Shown here piece after piece: positions 27,793 to 37,410 of a stretch of DNA of 64,000 nucleotides (position 1 is the stretch's first letter; every line of letters starts with the position of its first letter). The notes below the pieces were generated by a model that was not told the DNA's origin, made no database searches, and saw only the letters and a program-made list of their open reading frames with translations. The stretch comes from Planctomycetota bacterium (lineage in GTDB: Bacteria > Planctomycetota > UBA1135 > UBA2386), in NCBI GenBank assembly GCA_016716265.1, contig JADJWQ010000006.1:2569501-2633500 (forward strand), written 5' to 3'. Made by a program: the position numbers and the translations under genes.

Positions 27793-28740
27793 TCACTCCG
27801 GCCCGCGCACCGACGCGCGCCGCGCCTCGTCGAGCCACTGGCGCACGCCGAGCGCATCGAGATCGCGGCGCAGCGCGTCGCGCTGCGCGGACGTCAGCGG
27901 TCGCAGCGGCGCGCGGACCGGACCGAGCTCGCAGCCGAGCATGCCGACCGTCGCCTTCGCGCTGCGCAGGTAGCCGTGCGCGACCAGCGCGTCGATCCAC
28001 GCGATCGCACGCCGCTGCCAGCGCGCCGATTCCTCGTGCTCGCCACGCTCCTGTGCCGCGAGCGCGCAGCGGTACAACGGAGCCGCGAAGCCGTAGCTGC
28101 TGCCGACCGCGCCGCTGCAGCCGAGCGCCGCGGCCGCGAGCAGCGCCTCGTCGGTGCCGAACAGCACGTCCTCGCCCGGCGCCGCCACGGCGAGGCAACG
28201 CTGCAGCTCGGCGAGGTCCGGGTTCGTGAACTTGACGCCGCCGAACGAGCGCAGGCGCTCGCGGCAGGCGACCATCACCTCGGCGGTCGGCAGCGCGACG
28301 CCGGTGAACGCCGGGATGTCGTAGTAGAGGAACGGCACGCGCGGCGCCGCCTCGGCGATCGCGGCGAGCCAGTCGACGAGCTCGTCGACGGTGCGGGGAC
28401 GGAAGTAGCGGGGCGCGAGCGCGGCGATGCCGTCGGCACGGAGCTCGGCCGCGTGGGCCGCGAGCTGCCAGGCATCGCCCAGCGCATCGGCGCCGACGTG
28501 GATCCACAGCCCGAGGCCCTCGGCGCGGGCGGCCTTCGCCCACGCGGCGGCGAGGCGCTGCCGCTCGTCGCGGTCGAACGACGGCCCCTCGCCGGTGGTC
28601 CCCGCGACGAACACGCCGTCGACACCGAGCCCGCGCAGGAACCGCGCCTGCGCGGCGACGCGGTCCTCGGCCAGCGCGCCGTCGTCGCGGCAGGGCGTGT
28701 GCGGGGCGGCGATCAGCCGGAACGAAGCGCTCGGCACCAA
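27793..28740 (-). CDS. N-acetylneuraminate lyase / DHDPS-superfamily aldolase
   Basis: This is a 315-aa TIM-barrel aldolase. The start is TTG 28740 (AGGAG 7 nt upstream) or GTG 28737. Family signatures: VFVAGTTGEGPSF (the G-T-T-G-E pyruvate carboxyl-binding loop), FLYYDIPAFTGV with the catalytic Tyr, and FGGVKFTNPDL with the Schiff-base Lys. YYDIPxxTG and VKFTNPDL are closer to sialate lyases than to DapA, so cleavage of N-acetylneuraminate to ManNAc and pyruvate is the favoured reaction; other pyruvate aldolases remain possible. The mutarotase-symporter fusion at 59 kb is a functional match. No kinase or epimerase of the Nan pathway is next to it. Confidence 0.75.
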   Translation of the reverse strand: MVPSASFRLIAAPHTPCRDDGALAEDRVAAQARFLRGLGVDGVFVAGTTGEGPSFDRDERQRLAAAWAKAARAEGLGLWIHVGADALGDAWQLAAHAAELRADGIAALAPRYFRPRTVDELVDWLAAIAEAAPRVPFLYYDIPAFTGVALPTAEVMVACRERLRSFGGVKFTNPDLAELQRCLAVAAPGEDVLFGTDEALLAAAALGCSGAVGSSYGFAAPLYRCALAAQERGEHEESARWQRRAIAWIDALVAHGYLRSAKATVGMLGCELGPVRAPLRPLTSAQRDALRRDLDALGVRQWLDEARRASVRGPE

Positions 28741-29048
28741 GGGTGTTCTCCTGCTGGGGAGCGCTCATGATCGGGTGCGCGTCGGCACTCGCAAGCTTCG
28801 GTACCCGAAAGGGCTGCGTCGGTCCGCGCGTGCCGGTTCGGGCGTCCCGGTCCGAGGAAACCGGCGCACGCCGGAACACCCGGGGCACCACGGCCGGCCG
28901 CATCCGTGGTAACAATGACGGATCAGGGAACCGGCGCCACCGCCCCCACGTTCCGATCGGCTCGCCGATCGGCGCGCGGAACTCTGGCTCCAGGGCCCCG
29001 TTGCCGGTCGCCTGCCCGACTCGAACCCGCAGCCCCTCTACGCTCGTC
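28741..29048. other. Divergent intergenic region, no gene seen
   Basis: 308 nt between the lyase start and the protease start. The protease frame stays open through it but without a coherent protein, and the signal peptide at 29049 marks the true start. It must contain promoters for both flanking genes; I could not place them. Confidence 0.4.
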
Positions 29049-31028
29049 ATGCAACGCTACCTCGTTCCCGTCGCCGCAGCGCTGACCACGCTCGTGCTGA
29101 GTACCGGCGAAGCCCTCGCGCAGAGCCCCGCGACGCCACCGCACGTGTGGGTGTCGTCGAACGTCGACTCCGGCTACCTGCACAACCTCTCCAACCAGCC
29201 CGCGGTCGTGTTCAGCGAGCGCATCCGCTACGACCAGACGACCTGGCTGCAGCTGCAATTCGCGCCCGACGTCAGCCTGCCGGCCGGCTCGTTCCTGCGC
29301 ATGACTGCAGCGCAGGACGGCGCGATCCAGCGCCACGACGCCCGTACGCTCATCGACTGGAGTCACTACTCCGCCCGCTTCAACGGCAACGAGGTGCTGA
29401 TCGAGCTCGTCGCCGGCCCGGGCACGCGCGGCAATCGCGTCGCCGTCGACCAGGTGGCGCGCGGTCTGGTGCTGGTGCCCCCGGAGAGCATCTGCGGCAA
29501 CATCGACATGCGTGTCGCCAGCAACGATCCGCGTCAGGGTCGGCTGTTCATCGGCTGCACCGGCTGGATGGCGCACTACGAGATCATGCTGACGGCCGGC
29601 CACTGCATGAGCGCCGGCGGGCCGGACTTCATCGAGTTCAACGTGCCGCTGTCGACGTCGACGGGACAGCCGGTCGCTTCGCACCCCGACGACCAGTATC
29701 CGTTCTCGCGCATCCAGTTCCTCGACGCCGGCATCGGTGCCGACTGGGCGGTGTGCCGCGTGCTGCCGAACAGCAATCACGGCATGCTCCCGACGGATCG
29801 CAACAACTTCCAATGGTACGCGCTCGGCCCGGTCCCCGGTGGCGCCGGCAGCAGCGTCATCCGCATCACCGGCTACGGCACGACGACCGCGCCCGCGCCG
29901 GCCAACCTGAACCTCGCACAGAAGACCGGCATCGGCCCGCTGTCCGTCGTCGGCGTCGACTCGCTGTGCTACCAGACCGACTCGACCGGCGGCAATTCGG
30001 GCGGTCCGATCATCCTCGAGCAGACCGGTGAGTCGATCGGCATCCACACCCACGGCGGCTGCAACACGATCATCGGTTGCAATAGCGGCACGCGCATCGA
30101 CCGCTCCGATCTCGCCGGCGTCGTCCGCAGCGTGACCTACCGGGCCGGCGCGTTCCAGACCTTCGGCCAGGGCTGCCAGGGCTCGGGCGTCTCGTTCAAC
30201 GTCTGCGCCGGCCTCAACACGACCGGCGGCCCGCTGACGCAGCAGACCTCGCCGAACGAGTACGCCTACGAGTTCGACGCGACGAGCGCGGTGACGATGC
30301 TCGGCTTCCGGATCTACTCGTCGTCGTCGACCGGCCAGACCGAGACGGTCAACGCAGCGATCTACGCTGCCGACATCCGCGGCAATCCGGTGACGACGCC
30401 GCTCGTCACGACGACGGTCGCCATCGGTGCGTCCGCCGGGTTCTACCAGGCGACGCTCGCGACGCCGCTCAGCCTCGCCGCCGGTCGCTACTTCCTCGCG
30501 ATCGACCACACCGCGGGCACGACCTACGTCAGCAACATCACGTCGACGACGTTCGGCCGTGCGTTCCGCCGCCCGAACGCCTCGACCACCTGGTCGCTGT
30601 CGTCGCTCATCACGTCGCCGTCCTTCCAGATCCTCTGCACCGGCGGCACGCAGGGCGTCACGCCCGCGATCTCGGGCAGCGGCACGCCGGAGCTCGGTCA
30701 GACGTTCCGCGTCGTACTGAGCGGCGGCGCGCCGAACACGATCGCGACGAAGTTCACCGGCTTCTCGAACATGACCTGGGCGGCGGGCTCGCTGCCGTTC
30801 AACTTCGGCATCCTCGGCGCGCCGAACTGCAACCTGCTGGTCAGCACCGACGCCTACTTCAGCGTCGGCACCAATGCCGCCGGCGACGCGTCCGTGCCGT
30901 TCCTGGTCCCGAACATCTTCACGCTGGTGGGCCAGAAGCTCTACCACCAGTGGGTGATCGTCGACCCGAGCGCGAACAACCTCGGCGCGTCGTTCTCGAA
31001 CGCGCTCGAGACGACGCTCGGCGGCTGA
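29049..31028 (+). CDS. Secreted trypsin-like serine protease with C-terminal beta domains
   Basis: This is a 659-aa protein starting at ATG 29049 with a signal peptide ending near LSTGEALAQS. The S1 catalytic triad is visible: His in LTAGHCMSAGG (about 184), Asp in GIGADWAVCRV (about 231) and Ser in STGGNSGGPIIL (about 317). After the protease a roughly 120-residue jelly-roll-like domain (AVTMLGFRIYSSSS, then AGRYFLAIDH; about 400-520) and a final beta domain (VTPAISGSGTPELGQTFRV to the C-terminus) follow. The last domain shares its SGxPxLGxxF style with the tails of other secreted proteins in the window. It probably degrades extracellular protein. Confidence 0.8.
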   Translation: MQRYLVPVAAALTTLVLSTGEALAQSPATPPHVWVSSNVDSGYLHNLSNQPAVVFSERIRYDQTTWLQLQFAPDVSLPAGSFLRMTAAQDGAIQRHDARTLIDWSHYSARFNGNEVLIELVAGPGTRGNRVAVDQVARGLVLVPPESICGNIDMRVASNDPRQGRLFIGCTGWMAHYEIMLTAGHCMSAGGPDFIEFNVPLSTSTGQPVASHPDDQYPFSRIQFLDAGIGADWAVCRVLPNSNHGMLPTDRNNFQWYALGPVPGGAGSSVIRITGYGTTTAPAPANLNLAQKTGIGPLSVVGVDSLCYQTDSTGGNSGGPIILEQTGESIGIHTHGGCNTIIGCNSGTRIDRSDLAGVVRSVTYRAGAFQTFGQGCQGSGVSFNVCAGLNTTGGPLTQQTSPNEYAYEFDATSAVTMLGFRIYSSSSTGQTETVNAAIYAADIRGNPVTTPLVTTTVAIGASAGFYQATLATPLSLAAGRYFLAIDHTAGTTYVSNITSTTFGRAFRRPNASTTWSLSSLITSPSFQILCTGGTQGVTPAISGSGTPELGQTFRVVLSGGAPNTIATKFTGFSNMTWAAGSLPFNFGILGAPNCNLLVSTDAYFSVGTNAAGDASVPFLVPNIFTLVGQKLYHQWVIVDPSANNLGASFSNALETTLGG

Positions 31029-31030
31029 GT

Positions 31031-31052
31031 CACCCGGTTCTCGGCCCGGGTG
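31031..31052. terminator. Candidate bidirectional hairpin between convergent genes
   Basis: A 7-bp perfect inverted repeat, CACCCGG / CCGGGTG, with an 8-nt loop sits just after the protease stop and before the 3' end of the DUF1080 gene at 31088. There is no T tract on either side, so intrinsic termination is uncertain. A direct repeat of CGGGTGTGGC at 31047 and 31061 overlaps the right arm. Confidence 0.35.
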
Positions 31053-31087
31053 TGGCGGCTCGGGTGTGGCAGCCCGGGCGTCGCGCG

Positions 31088-34000
31088 TCAGCGCGCGAAC
31101 GCCGGGGCATTGGGATTGCCGCCCGACTCGAGCCAGGCCAGCAGGTCGAGCAGCGCGTCGAGCGGCAGCGCCGCGGTCAGTGCGATCGGCATCGGGGAGA
31201 CCGGCGACGCCTGTCGCGAGACGATGTCGGTCAACGGCACCGTGCGGCGCTCGTCCTGGTAGCTGCCCTGCGCGATCTCGAGGCGTGACGCGTCCTCGCG
31301 CAGCACGCGCCCGACCACCGTGGTGCCGTCGCGCAACGTGAGCGTCGTGTAGCGGTAGACGTCCGGCACATCGGCCGACGGCTCGAGGATCGCGCGCAGC
31401 AGGTCGCCCCGCGCATAGCGGCTGCCGACCGCCGTCAGGTCGGGGCCGAGGTCGCCGCCGGCGCCGGCGAAGCGGTGGCACGCGACGCAGGCGCAGGTCT
31501 CGAACGCGCGCCGTCCCGCGGCGAAGTCACGGCCGCGACCGACCTCGGGCAATGCCGGCAGCAGCTCCGCCACCGTCCACAGGTGGGTGCCCGCCGCGCG
31601 CAGCGCGGTCAGGTCGGGGCGCACCGGCTCCGGTGCAGCGGCGAGCGCCCGCAGCTCGTCGCGGAGCTCCGCCGGAGCCCGCTCGAGCGCTGCGCTCTCG
31701 ATCGCGTCGACGTAGCCGCGCAGGCTGAGGCCGCCCTCGAGCGCCTTGGCGCGGCCGAGCAACGCGAAGTAACGGCGGCGCGCGGGCTCCGACCAGCCGG
31801 TCTCGACGAGGCGCAGCGCGTGGGCCGGGTGCAGTGCGGCGGCGAGGTCCGCGGTCTCGGCCACGGCGAGCGCGCGGTCGACGACGTCCGGGGCGCCCAG
31901 CGCGACCAGCAGTTCGAGCAGCGTGCGGTCGGCGACGGCGTCGCCGGCGGGGTAGCGCGGGTCGAGCAGGTCGAGCAGCCGCGTGCGCAACGTGTCGTCG
32001 GGCGGCGCCGCGAGTCGCGCGAGTGCGACGGCCGTGGTGCGCAGCCGGTCGACGCCGAGCGTCCCGTCGCGCGCAACGAGCGCGCACAGGCGGTCGAGCA
32101 CCGCGCGGCGGTCGGCGTCGTCGCCGACCCGGGCGAGCGCGAGCAGCGCGTGCGACGCGCGCGGCTCCGCGGTCTCCCCGAGCGCCCGCGCGCGCCAGAC
32201 GGCGGGCGCCGCCCGCTCGAGCGCGACGCGCGCCGCGAACCGCACGAAGCGCTCCGGGCGCGCGAGCTCGCGCCACGCGGAGTCGACGTCGACGTCCGGG
32301 CGCTCGAGCGCACGGCGCGCGGCGAGCCCGGGGTCGTTCCACGCGCCGGGCAGGCCCGGCTCGGCGGCCGCTGTCCTGGTCATCCGGTACAGGCCCGACT
32401 GCGTGCCGCGCCCGCCGGTGACGAACCAGAGCGCACGCTCGTCGCCGCGGAACGCGAGGTCGGTCACGTTGAGCGGCTTGCCGGTCGCGAGCGGCACGAA
32501 GCCGCGATCCGCGAAGCTGCCGCTGCCGTCCGGCACGAGCGGCACCGCCAGGATGCGACCGTACGCCCAATCCCCGAGCAGCACGGCTCGGCCGGGGAAC
32601 GGCGCGAACCCGCGGTCGTCGAACAGCACGCCGGTCGGGGACGACAGCCCGACGTCGACGACCGGCGGCAGCGAGTCGCAATACGCGGTCGGCCATTTCG
32701 CCGCGCCGGTCCGCCAGCCGTACTCGCCGCCCGGCACGACGTGCACGACGCGCGTCGGCCGGTACCACGGCAGGCCCAGGTCCCACTCCATGTCGGCGTC
32801 GAACGTGAACAGCTCGCCGTCCGGCGAGATGCCGACGTCGTACGCATTGCGGAAGCCGGCCGCGACGAGCTGCGGTGCATCTGCGCCAGGAACCCAGCGG
32901 AGCAGGTGACCGCCCGGCGCGTGCACGCCATTGGCATGGCCTCGCGGGTCCTCGAGCGTCGGCAGCAGGACGTCCTCGGCGCCGTGGCGGAACGGCGAGT
33001 CCGCGGCGAACGTGCGCGGCCGGGCGGACATGTTCCCGTTCATCAGCCACAGCGCGCCGTCGGGGCCGGGCACGACCGCGTGCGCGCCATGCTCGCCGCC
33101 GCTGCCGAGCGCCAGGGCGAGCTCGCAGCGCTCGTAGCGCCCGTCGCCATCGGCGTCGGCGAGCCGGTACAGCCCGCGCCCATCGTCGCCGACCCCTTGC
33201 ACCCACAGTGCACCATCCGCGAACGCGAAGCCCTGCGACTCGCGCGGCGTCCCGTCGAGCGGCTCGTAGCCGACGACGCTCGTCCCGGCGAGCCGCAGCC
33301 GCGCGAGCTGGCTGCGCTCGACGGAGACCAGGAGGTCGCCGCTCGGCTCGAAGCCCATCGCGATCAGGCTGCCCTCGCCCGGCTGCGCCGACCACACGAG
33401 CTCGACGGCGTAGCCCGCCGGGATCGTCAGCTGCTCGGCCGGCGTCGCCGTGCGCGGCGCGAGCGGATCGGGCCACGGCCCCGCCGGCGCCGCCGATGGT
33501 CCGAACGAGTGCGCCGGCCCCCACGCCGCCGCGTCGCCGGGCGGCTCGGCGCTCGCCTGCCAGGTCGAGTCGGTCACGAGCTCCAGCCGCGAGCCGTCGG
33601 CGCGCACGAAGCGGAGCCGCGCCAGCAATGCGGCCGGGCCGCCCTCGTTGCGCCCGGCGACGAGCAGCTGGTGGCGGCCGGGCGCGACCGGACGTCGCAC
33701 GGTGCGGAGCACCGGCCGCTGCCAATCCTCGCCCCGCGCAAGCTCGTCGCCGTCGAGCGACAGCTCGAACCGGTTGTCGCAGGTCGCCACGATCTCGATC
33801 GCGACCGCGGCCGCCCCGTCGAGCTCGAAGTCCCGGCGCAGCCAGGCGCGCTCGCCATCGCGCGGCGACGCGTTCGACCAGATCCACTCCGGCGCCCCGC
33901 CGGATACGACCGGCGGTGCGGTGAGCGGCCGCACCGGGATCGCGAAGTCCGCCGGCAACGGCCGGTAGCGCAGGTCGCGATAGCGCACCTCCATCGGCGG

Positions 34001-34627
34001 CCCCTGGTGGAGCTGCAGCGCGATCGCGCCGCTGCGCAATGCGCCTGGGTGCTCGTCGACGACATCGACGAACGTGTGCCCGTTGATCTCGTGCACGACG
34101 CGCGGGCCGACCGCCCACACGACGTAGTCGTTCCAGTCGCCGGGGCGCAGGGTCGCCTGCAGCGCGTCGGACGACCACCGCGCACCGCGCTCGGTGCGCT
34201 GACCGTCCGCCGCGATCGCGATCTGCTGGCCGCGCTGCGCGAGGATGCCGCGACCCTGCTCCTCGTAGAGGATCCCGGTGTAGCTCGCGCCGGCCTCGAG
34301 ATCGGCCTGGTAGCCGCGCACGCGGAAGTCGCCGAGATCCGCGCTGCGGTACTGCACGCCCGAGTTCCCGCCGTCGATGCGGAACGAGAAGCGCAGCTCG
34401 AAGTCGGCGATCGTCACCCCGTCGCGCACGAGATAGGTGTTGCGGGTGCACGGCAGCGCGGCGGTCGAGCGGCCGACGATCGCACCGTCCTCGACCGACC
34501 AGTAGCGGGGATCGCCGTGCCAGCCGTCGAGCGAGCGGCCATCGAACAGCGGCACGAAGTCCACGGCGGGTTGCTGGGCGGGCGCCAGCGTGGCGAGGAA
34601 CGCGAGGAGGGGCATCGACGCACGCAT
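31088..34627 (-). CDS. DUF1080 / PVC membrane-bound dehydrogenase / c-type haem-binding fusion protein
   Basis: This is a secreted 1179-aa protein; ATG 34627 starts a signal peptide (MPLLAFLATLAPAQQ). Domains in order: DUF1080 (concanavalin-like, keto-disaccharide hydrolase family; FVPLFDGRSLDGWHG at 24-38, GNSGVQYRS); a PA14/galactose-binding-like beta domain (about 240-340); a PQQ-like propeller of the planctomycete PVC dehydrogenase type (from YAVELVWSAQPGEGS, with GGEYGWRTG); HEAT-like helices (about 770-1030); and a single c-type haem site CVACHRFAGAGGDLGPDLT near 1047 with the downstream RDGTTVVGRVLRED domain. This is the standard architecture of planctomycete haem-binding proteins, thought to process extracellular sugars. 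It is divergent from the repeat protein starting at 34701. Confidence 0.85.
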   Translation of the reverse strand: MRASMPLLAFLATLAPAQQPAVDFVPLFDGRSLDGWHGDPRYWSVEDGAIVGRSTAALPCTRNTYLVRDGVTIADFELRFSFRIDGGNSGVQYRSADLGDFRVRGYQADLEAGASYTGILYEEQGRGILAQRGQQIAIAADGQRTERGARWSSDALQATLRPGDWNDYVVWAVGPRVVHEINGHTFVDVVDEHPGALRSGAIALQLHQGPPMEVRYRDLRYRPLPADFAIPVRPLTAPPVVSGGAPEWIWSNASPRDGERAWLRRDFELDGAAAVAIEIVATCDNRFELSLDGDELARGEDWQRPVLRTVRRPVAPGRHQLLVAGRNEGGPAALLARLRFVRADGSRLELVTDSTWQASAEPPGDAAAWGPAHSFGPSAAPAGPWPDPLAPRTATPAEQLTIPAGYAVELVWSAQPGEGSLIAMGFEPSGDLLVSVERSQLARLRLAGTSVVGYEPLDGTPRESQGFAFADGALWVQGVGDDGRGLYRLADADGDGRYERCELALALGSGGEHGAHAVVPGPDGALWLMNGNMSARPRTFAADSPFRHGAEDVLLPTLEDPRGHANGVHAPGGHLLRWVPGADAPQLVAAGFRNAYDVGISPDGELFTFDADMEWDLGLPWYRPTRVVHVVPGGEYGWRTGAAKWPTAYCDSLPPVVDVGLSSPTGVLFDDRGFAPFPGRAVLLGDWAYGRILAVPLVPDGSGSFADRGFVPLATGKPLNVTDLAFRGDERALWFVTGGRGTQSGLYRMTRTAAAEPGLPGAWNDPGLAARRALERPDVDVDSAWRELARPERFVRFAARVALERAAPAVWRARALGETAEPRASHALLALARVGDDADRRAVLDRLCALVARDGTLGVDRLRTTAVALARLAAPPDDTLRTRLLDLLDPRYPAGDAVADRTLLELLVALGAPDVVDRALAVAETADLAAALHPAHALRLVETGWSEPARRRYFALLGRAKALEGGLSLRGYVDAIESAALERAPAELRDELRALAAAPEPVRPDLTALRAAGTHLWTVAELLPALPEVGRGRDFAAGRRAFETCACVACHRFAGAGGDLGPDLTAVGSRYARGDLLRAILEPSADVPDVYRYTTLTLRDGTTVVGRVLREDASRLEIAQGSYQDERRTVPLTDIVSRQASPVSPMPIALTAALPLDALLDLLAWLESGGNPNAPAFAR

Positions 34628-34700
34628 GGCCGCGCACTCTACTGGCCCGGACCCGCGGAGCGCTGCGGCCCTCGGCCTCCGCAACGGAAGAAGAGGTCCG

Positions 34701-37385
34701 ATGCCTCGCCTCGCACTGATGCTCCTGCTGGCGCTGCTCGCGGCCGCGGTCGCGTGGCTCGCGCTGACCGGAGCGGGGTCCACTGGACCTGCGCCGGCGC
34801 CCGTCGACGCACCCGCGGTCGATGGCTCGACGGCGAGGGCGGGAGAGCACCGCGACGCGCACGTCGAGCCCGCACGCGATGCGCCGAGCCCGACGCCGAC
34901 CGCACCGGTCCGCGAGCGGGTCGCGACTCCGGTCGTCGACGAGCCGGCCGGCGACGGCCTCGCGACGATCGTCGGCCGCTGCGTCGACGAGGATGGCGCG
35001 CCGCTCGCCGGCGTCGCGCTCGAGCTGCGCGGCTACGGCGACGACCGGCATGCGGTCACGCTTCACGAACTCGATCACGGTCCGATCGACTGGAGCGATC
35101 CGCCCCCGGCGCACTCGGACGATCACGGCCGCTTCGAGATCCGCTTCGCGCCGCCACCGCCGTACGAGTTCGGCCTCGTCTCCCGCTCCCCCGGTCGGAT
35201 CGCCGCGAGGACGCAATGGCCTTCGATCCCCGCCGGAGCCCGCATCGACCTCGGCGACGCGGTGCTGTCGCGCGGCGTGCTACTGCGCGGGATCGTCGTC
35301 GATCCGGCGGGGACCGCGCTGCCCGAGTGGCGCGTGTCGTTGATCGGCGCGGGCGGTCCGGGCCCGACGGCGTCCTCCCCGGTCACGCCGGGCTCCGCGC
35401 TCGTGCCGCGCAGGAACCTCGAGCTGACGACCGACGCGGCGGGGGCGTTCAGGAGCGACACGGCGCTGCCGCCCGGGGACTACGTCCTGTCGACCGCCGG
35501 AAAGCTGATCGACCCGCCGGGCCGGGTGGGGCTCGCAGCACCCACGACCGAGCTGCGGATCGTCGTCGAGCCGTTCCGGCGACCGGAGCAGGTCGGTCCA
35601 CCGATCGCCGGGGTCGTCACGGACGGCCGCGGTACGCCGATCCCCGACGCGACGCTGCTCGCCGTGCGGCTCGACCGCCCCGACGGCCGGATCGGACCCG
35701 GAGGAATCGGCGTGGGCCGGACCGCGCCCGATGGCGGCTTCCGGATCCCGCAATACACGGGCGCCGACGAGCGCGGGCTGCGGCTTCGTGTTCTCGCCGA
35801 TGGCTTCGAGCCCGCCGACACCGGCGAGCCGATCCCCTGGGGCGCGCCCGCCGTGCGCATTGCATTGCTCGATGGCCCGAGCCTGACGGTCAACGTCCGC
35901 GACGCGACGAGCGGCGCACCGGTCGAGCGGTTCGGAGTGCAGCTCGACGGGCCGGACGCGGTCGACACTTCCGGCTTCGTCCGCGGCGACGCCCGCATCC
36001 GTGCAGCCGGCCCCCATCCGGGCGGCACGGCGACGATCGAACGCCTGACTCCCGGCCCGTATTCGCTGCGGATCGTGCCCGCCCCGTCGCTGCAGCTTCC
36101 GAAGTCCGATTGGATCAGGCTCGAGATCGAAGCGGGCGTGCCGGCCGTCGTCGACGTCGTGCTCCTGCCAGACGTCGCGCGCACGATCGTGCTGCGCGAT
36201 GCCGACGGCGCACCGATCGTGGGCTCGTCCCTCGAGCTCGTGCACCCGCTCGACACCGACCCGGTCGAGCTCGACACGACGGCCGTGGACCGCGACCAGC
36301 CTCCGTCGCGCGCGCCGCGCCGTGCCCGCAGGGTCGACGGCGAGATCCGCTTCGAGCGACAGGGAGCCGTTCGCGTCGCGACGGCGACGACCGACGCCGC
36401 CGGGCGCACGACCCTCGCCGGCCCCGGCGACACCGCCTTCGCGCTGCGCGTGCTGGGCCCCGGACACCCACCGTTCGTCGTGCAGCCGGTCCGGCTCGAC
36501 GAGCCTGAGCCGCTCGAGATCACCGCACCGAGCGGCGCGACGCTCCGCATCCGCGCGACGCCGGTAGAGATCGCGACCGCGTACCGGGTCGCCGTCGGGC
36601 TCGTCGATCGCGCGGGCCGGCGCAGCTTCCCGAGCGCGCCGGAGTATCGCTTCGGCCCGACCGCGCCCGACTGGCTGCCTCTCGACGACGACGGCCGCGC
36701 GGTGCTGGTGGGCATCCCGCCCGGCCGCTGGGCGCTGCGCGTCGTCACCGTCGGCCACACCGGAGGATCGGACACCCGAACGCTGATCGAGGAGCTCGAG
36801 CTGGCGGCAGGCGAGGCGCGCGACGTCGCGCTCGACCTGAGCGGCGTGGCACCGGCGACCACGACGCTCGTCCTCACCTGCAACGGTCGCCCGTTCGAAG
36901 GCACCGTCCAATTGCTCGGCTGGCTCGGCGGCGCGAACGACTGGTCGACGCGCAGCCTGGAGACCGGCGCCGACGGCCGCGTCGAGGTCGAACTCGCTCC
37001 CGGCACGTGGCGGACGACGTTGAAGGCCGAAGAAGCGGGCGGCATCGCCGACGTGCGCAGCGAGCCGTTCCAGATCGGCGCGACCCCGCCCGCCGAGGTC
37101 GCGATCCGCGTGCAGTCCGGCCACCGCGTCGTGCGCGTGCTGCGCGCGAACGGCGAGCCGGCCGCGAACCAGCCGCTCAGCTTCGAGGGCCCGATCGGCA
37201 GCAATGCGCGCGCGAACCTCGCCGCGGACGCCGATGGCCGGGCGACGCTGCGCGGCGGCGCCGGCGCGGTCCGCGTCTTCGGTTCCGTCGGCCGCGGCCC
37301 CGACCAGCTGCGCGTGCCGCTCGGCGACGTGCAGCTGCTGCCCGGCGGCGGCAGCGTCGTCGACCTGCAGCTCCCGCCGTACTGA
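34701..37385 (+). CDS. Carboxypeptidase-regulatory-like repeat surface protein
   Basis: This is an 894-aa protein. ATG 34701 follows AAGAGG at 8 nt and starts a hydrophobic anchor or signal (LALMLLLALLAAAVAWLALTG). After a Pro/Ala/Glu linker, several units of about 90-110 residues recur with the carboxypeptidase-D-regulatory/CnaB style: VGRCVDEDGAPLAGVALELR, AGVVTDGRGTPIPDATLLAV, IVLRDADGAPIVGSSLELV, each followed by G-x-Y-x-L/V strands. It lacks Cys. Such repeats form stacked beta sandwiches and serve in adhesion or as transport-peptide-handling domains; no enzyme motif is seen. It is convergent with the NHL gene (25-nt gap). Confidence 0.65.
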   Translation: MPRLALMLLLALLAAAVAWLALTGAGSTGPAPAPVDAPAVDGSTARAGEHRDAHVEPARDAPSPTPTAPVRERVATPVVDEPAGDGLATIVGRCVDEDGAPLAGVALELRGYGDDRHAVTLHELDHGPIDWSDPPPAHSDDHGRFEIRFAPPPPYEFGLVSRSPGRIAARTQWPSIPAGARIDLGDAVLSRGVLLRGIVVDPAGTALPEWRVSLIGAGGPGPTASSPVTPGSALVPRRNLELTTDAAGAFRSDTALPPGDYVLSTAGKLIDPPGRVGLAAPTTELRIVVEPFRRPEQVGPPIAGVVTDGRGTPIPDATLLAVRLDRPDGRIGPGGIGVGRTAPDGGFRIPQYTGADERGLRLRVLADGFEPADTGEPIPWGAPAVRIALLDGPSLTVNVRDATSGAPVERFGVQLDGPDAVDTSGFVRGDARIRAAGPHPGGTATIERLTPGPYSLRIVPAPSLQLPKSDWIRLEIEAGVPAVVDVVLLPDVARTIVLRDADGAPIVGSSLELVHPLDTDPVELDTTAVDRDQPPSRAPRRARRVDGEIRFERQGAVRVATATTDAAGRTTLAGPGDTAFALRVLGPGHPPFVVQPVRLDEPEPLEITAPSGATLRIRATPVEIATAYRVAVGLVDRAGRRSFPSAPEYRFGPTAPDWLPLDDDGRAVLVGIPPGRWALRVVTVGHTGGSDTRTLIEELELAAGEARDVALDLSGVAPATTTLVLTCNGRPFEGTVQLLGWLGGANDWSTRSLETGADGRVEVELAPGTWRTTLKAEEAGGIADVRSEPFQIGATPPAEVAIRVQSGHRVVRVLRANGEPAANQPLSFEGPIGSNARANLAADADGRATLRGGAGAVRVFGSVGRGPDQLRVPLGDVQLLPGGGSVVDLQLPPY

Positions 37386-37410
37386 CCGCGCCTGGCGGGA
37401 TCCTCCCCCG

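Noticed and set aside
28923..31481. 852-residue minus-strand frame opposite the protease
   Set aside because: The plus strand carries the complete S1 triad and a signal peptide; the antisense frame is low-complexity.
31475..36508. 1677-residue open frame on the plus strand across the DUF1080 fusion gene
   Set aside because: It is the shadow of the minus-strand fusion gene and then out of frame with the 34701-37385 gene; it contains no domain and is Arg-rich throughout.
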